In this document: piece by piece, positions 61,990 through 64,000 of the stretch
How positions within the stretch are numbered: the stretch's first letter is position 1
How the letters are laid out: each line of letters opens with the position of its first letter
From: Bog-756 sp963727955
Lineage (GTDB): Bacteria; Actinomycetota; Acidimicrobiia; Acidimicrobiales; RAAP-2
DNA length: 64,000 nt
Direction: 5' to 3'
NCBI GenBank assembly: GCA_963727955.1
Contig: CAVSII010000008.1
Span: forward strand, 186,001 to 250,000
Made by a program: the position numbers and the translations under genes
The notes under the pieces: model-generated
What the model saw: only the letters and a program-made list of their open reading frames with translations
The model's database searches: none
What the model was told of the DNA's origin: nothing

Positions 61990-63024
61990 GTGCCATCACC
62001 GCTCATGCCGGCAGCCGTCTATGTGGGCAACGGAAGACTCGCCGTCGAGCAGGTGCCCTGTCCGGATCCGGGACCCGGCGAAGTTCTTGTCGAGATTGCC
62101 GAGTGCGGCATCTGCGGCTCGGATCTGCATATGGTCCTGGAGCAGTACGCCACACCAGGAGCCATTCTCGGCCACGAATGGTCGGGGATCGTCGTCGCCG
62201 CGCCCAGTGGCTCCGGCTGGTCTCCCGGCGACCGAGTGGTGGGAAACGCGGCTCCGGGGTGTGGTGTCTGCCGAGCCTGTCGGCGGGGCCGACCTTCGGT
62301 GTGCCTGAACCGCGCCCCGGCCGACTTCGTCGGGTACCGCGGTGCCTTCTGCCAGTACAAGACGGTGGCCGCCGACGGCCTGATCCGGATTCCCGATTCT
62401 CTCCCGACCAGGGTGGCGGCCCTTGCCGAACCAATGGCCATCACCCTGCACACGTTGCGGCTGGCCGACGTGGGCTCGGACGATCGGGTCCTCGTCACCG
62501 GGGCCGGCCCGGTCGGCCTCCTGCTGGTGGCCGTGCTGCGGACACATGGGATCTCCGATATCACCGTCAGCGAACCTTCTGCCGTCCGGCGCCAGCAGGC
62601 GCTCGACGTCGGGGCCACCCGGGTCGTGACACCCGACAAGCTGGACCAGCCACCGATGACCCTTCCCGTGGCGGAGCCCTACGCGGTGGTGTTCGAATGC
62701 TCGGGTCACGCCAGCGCGGCCGAGGCGGGACTGGGCCAGCTCGACTACGCGGGCACGCTTGTGATCGTCGGAACTGGCTTCGAACCGCCGAGAATCAACC
62801 AAAACCGCATGATCATCCTCGAGCTCGCCATCATCGGCGCCTATAACTATAACGACGAAGGGTTCCAGCCGGCGGTGGACCTCCTCGACAGCGACACGTT
62901 GCCGCTTGAGGCCCTGATCGAACCCGACAACGTTCCGCTCAGCGAGGTGATGGTTTCCATGGAGCAGCTCGCCCGGGGACAGATACCGAGCAAGGTAATG
63001 GTCCAACCCACCCTGTCCTCATGA
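61990..63024 (+). CDS. Zinc-dependent medium-chain alcohol dehydrogenase
   Basis: The 344-residue MDR enzyme has catalytic zinc ligands in CGICGSDLH (C42) and GHEW (H62, E63), a structural zinc site of four cysteines at C91, C94, C97 and C105, and the NAD(P)-binding motif VTGAGPVGLLLVAVL. The acidic residue after the second strand is Glu/Ser (SEPSAV). The pattern is like threonine/sorbitol-type dehydrogenases; the alcohol is unknown. The start is GTG. It is not linked to a neighbour by overlap. Confidence 0.9.
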   Translation: MPSPLMPAAVYVGNGRLAVEQVPCPDPGPGEVLVEIAECGICGSDLHMVLEQYATPGAILGHEWSGIVVAAPSGSGWSPGDRVVGNAAPGCGVCRACRRGRPSVCLNRAPADFVGYRGAFCQYKTVAADGLIRIPDSLPTRVAALAEPMAITLHTLRLADVGSDDRVLVTGAGPVGLLLVAVLRTHGISDITVSEPSAVRRQQALDVGATRVVTPDKLDQPPMTLPVAEPYAVVFECSGHASAAEAGLGQLDYAGTLVIVGTGFEPPRINQNRMIILELAIIGAYNYNDEGFQPAVDLLDSDTLPLEALIEPDNVPLSEVMVSMEQLARGQIPSKVMVQPTLSS

Positions 63025-63113
63025 CCTCAACGTCGCTCGGCTCGTGGCCGCCGGTGGGCACCTCGTAGGGCGGGCGATGGCAGCAATGCGAACGTTAAGA
63101 GTGCGCCGTGGTG

Positions 63114-63510
63114 CTAGGAGGACGGTGCGAAGAACTCCAACGCAATGTTGTCGGGATCACGGAAAGGACAGCCCCGATCCGTAATCAGCATCGACGATGC
63201 CACCGTTAGCGACCCCGAGTTCTTCCAGTCGGAGCTCCCACGCTTCGAGCTCACCTCGGCTGCTACAGGCAAAGGCCAGATGGTCGAGACCAATTCGGCG
63301 CTCGTCAAAGGCAACGCCATCAGCCAACTCAGGAAACTGATGAAATCCGACAAGCGTTCGGCCTCCAACGAGCCACACGGCTCGTCGAAATGGTCCAGGG
63401 CTCTCGTCCAGAAACATCTCGGCTCCGAAGAGGCTCTCATACCAAGCAACACTGCGGTTGACATCGCTCACGGTGAGATTCACATGGGCGATCGGCGGTA
63501 TCTCGGGCAT
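63114..63510 (-). pseudogene. VOC-fold protein gene with a one-base frameshift near its 3' end
   Basis: The ATG at 63510 is preceded by an excellent ribosome-binding site (TAGGAGG, five bases before). The frame reads IAHVNLTVSDVNRSVAWYESLFGA ... DADYGSGLSF and then stops at 63157. The expected family ending RDPDNIALEFFAPSS is in another frame, ending at TAG 63114. One surplus T in the TTT at 63163-63165 explains the break; the 397-bp span equals 132 codons plus one base. Either a late truncation or a sequencing error. The function is unknown. Confidence 0.78.
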
Positions 63511-63623
63511 GCAATCCTCCTAACGGCCGCGTCAGGCAACGACGGTAGCGCAGGAGACCAAGTTAGGGACCCTCTCGAAATGGTCCCCAGGTAAAACTGG
63601 GCCATCGACAGGTCGGTGTTCCG

Positions 63624-64000
63624 TTAGAGCATGTGCGGAGATCCGAAAATGGCACGCACCTTCGGCTCGAAATGAGTGAGGGTTGAGTGGCGTAGTTGGA
63701 ATCAAAGCTCTTCTGGTCCCACTCGTCGGCGAATTGCTCGGCCAACCCGTACCAGGCCTCGTGCCGATAGCGGTCTCGGACGTCGGGGTCGAGGCCGATG
63801 TGACGGTAGTAATGCCGACCTTCGAAGTCCTGGTGGGCAGCGATGACCGCCGTGATCTCCGGTCGAACGTACGGTCGGAGTATCTCCGCCGCAATCCCCG
63901 GGTGATTGGGAATGCTCACCGCCTTGCCCATGTCGTGGCACAGAGTGGCCACTACGATTTCGTCATCGGCGCCGGCCCGCTCAGCACGAGTGGCCGCCTG
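63624..64000 (-). pseudogene. HD-domain protein, 5' end cut by window edge, frameshifted near 3' end
   Basis: The visible text includes an HD metal-binding motif, LCHDMGKA, then VIAAHQDFEGRHYYRHIG and RHEAWYGLAEQFADEWDQKSFDSNY. After NYAT the frame changes. A different frame encodes the expected end THFEPKVRAIFGSPHML with stop TAA at 63624. The switch lies at about 63680-63692 and fits loss of one base. HD-superfamily proteins are often phosphohydrolases acting on nucleotides; the substrate is not known. The start lies beyond the window. Confidence 0.72.

Overview
The window is high-GC DNA from an actinomycete-like bacterium, most likely a member of the Acidimicrobiia or a related deep actinobacterial lineage. 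This is an inference from gene content: a phosphatidylinositol mannoside (PIM) set (pgsA, patA, pimA), a mycothiol ligase (mshC), an F420:NADP oxidoreductase, an InhA-type enoyl reductase, and a gene order (thrS - HIT - pgsA - patA - pimA ... pdxS - pdxT - yebC - ruvCAB - yajC - secD) that matches the order I know from mycobacteria. Unlike mycobacteria, queA and tgt sit between ruvB and yajC.

From 1 to about 21.1 kb nearly everything is on the minus strand and is housekeeping: Sec translocon (secD partial, yajC), queuosine tRNA modification (tgt, queA), Holliday junction processing (ruvB, ruvA, ruvC), YebC, vitamin B6 synthesis (pdxT, pdxS), a YceI protein with a divergent MarR regulator, an M48 protease, the PIM block with an inserted three-PAS GGDEF protein, a VOC protein, a HIT hydrolase, thrS, mshC and npdG. 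Many neighbours overlap by four bases (ATGA or GTGA), which points to translational coupling. patA is broken by a one-base frameshift.

From 21.2 to 34 kb there is a lipid/catabolic accessory region: an InhA/FabI-like reductase, two NTF2-fold proteins (the first preceded by a 19-codon leader ORF), an acyl-CoA dehydrogenase-like flavoprotein, an aldehyde dehydrogenase with a divergent TetR regulator, a nitronate monooxygenase, and a complete Dpp/Opp-type peptide ABC transporter whose fused double ATPase faces the permease and binding-protein genes.

From 34 to 41.6 kb lie a GNAT protein, an LpdA-type flavoprotein lacking one redox cysteine, a secreted PHB-depolymerase-like esterase, membrane proteins (YwaF-like, MFS and two small ones) and an SDR. 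From 41.57 to 43.67 kb is a 2.1-kb gene-poor stretch with hairpins, a tandem repeat and a possible degenerate group II intron. From 43.7 to 54.5 kb is a second catabolic island: aldehyde dehydrogenase, SDRs, two N-acyl-D-amino-acid deacylase-like amidohydrolases around a TIM-barrel amidohydrolase, an NTF2-fold protein, a cyclase, TetR and an SRPBCC protein.

From 54.5 to 64 kb there are a degraded FG-GAP repeat remnant, a PPOX flavoprotein, a large membrane protein, a run of overlapping small membrane-protein genes (GlsB/YeaQ-like, COG4705-like, COG4280-like), a secreted lipase, a GNAT, a zinc alcohol dehydrogenase, and at the right edge two frameshifted genes (VOC protein, HD-domain protein). 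No tRNA, rRNA, CRISPR array, prophage or intact insertion sequence was recognised. Three one-base frameshifts in otherwise well conserved genes make base-calling indels worth excluding before anything is called a pseudogene.
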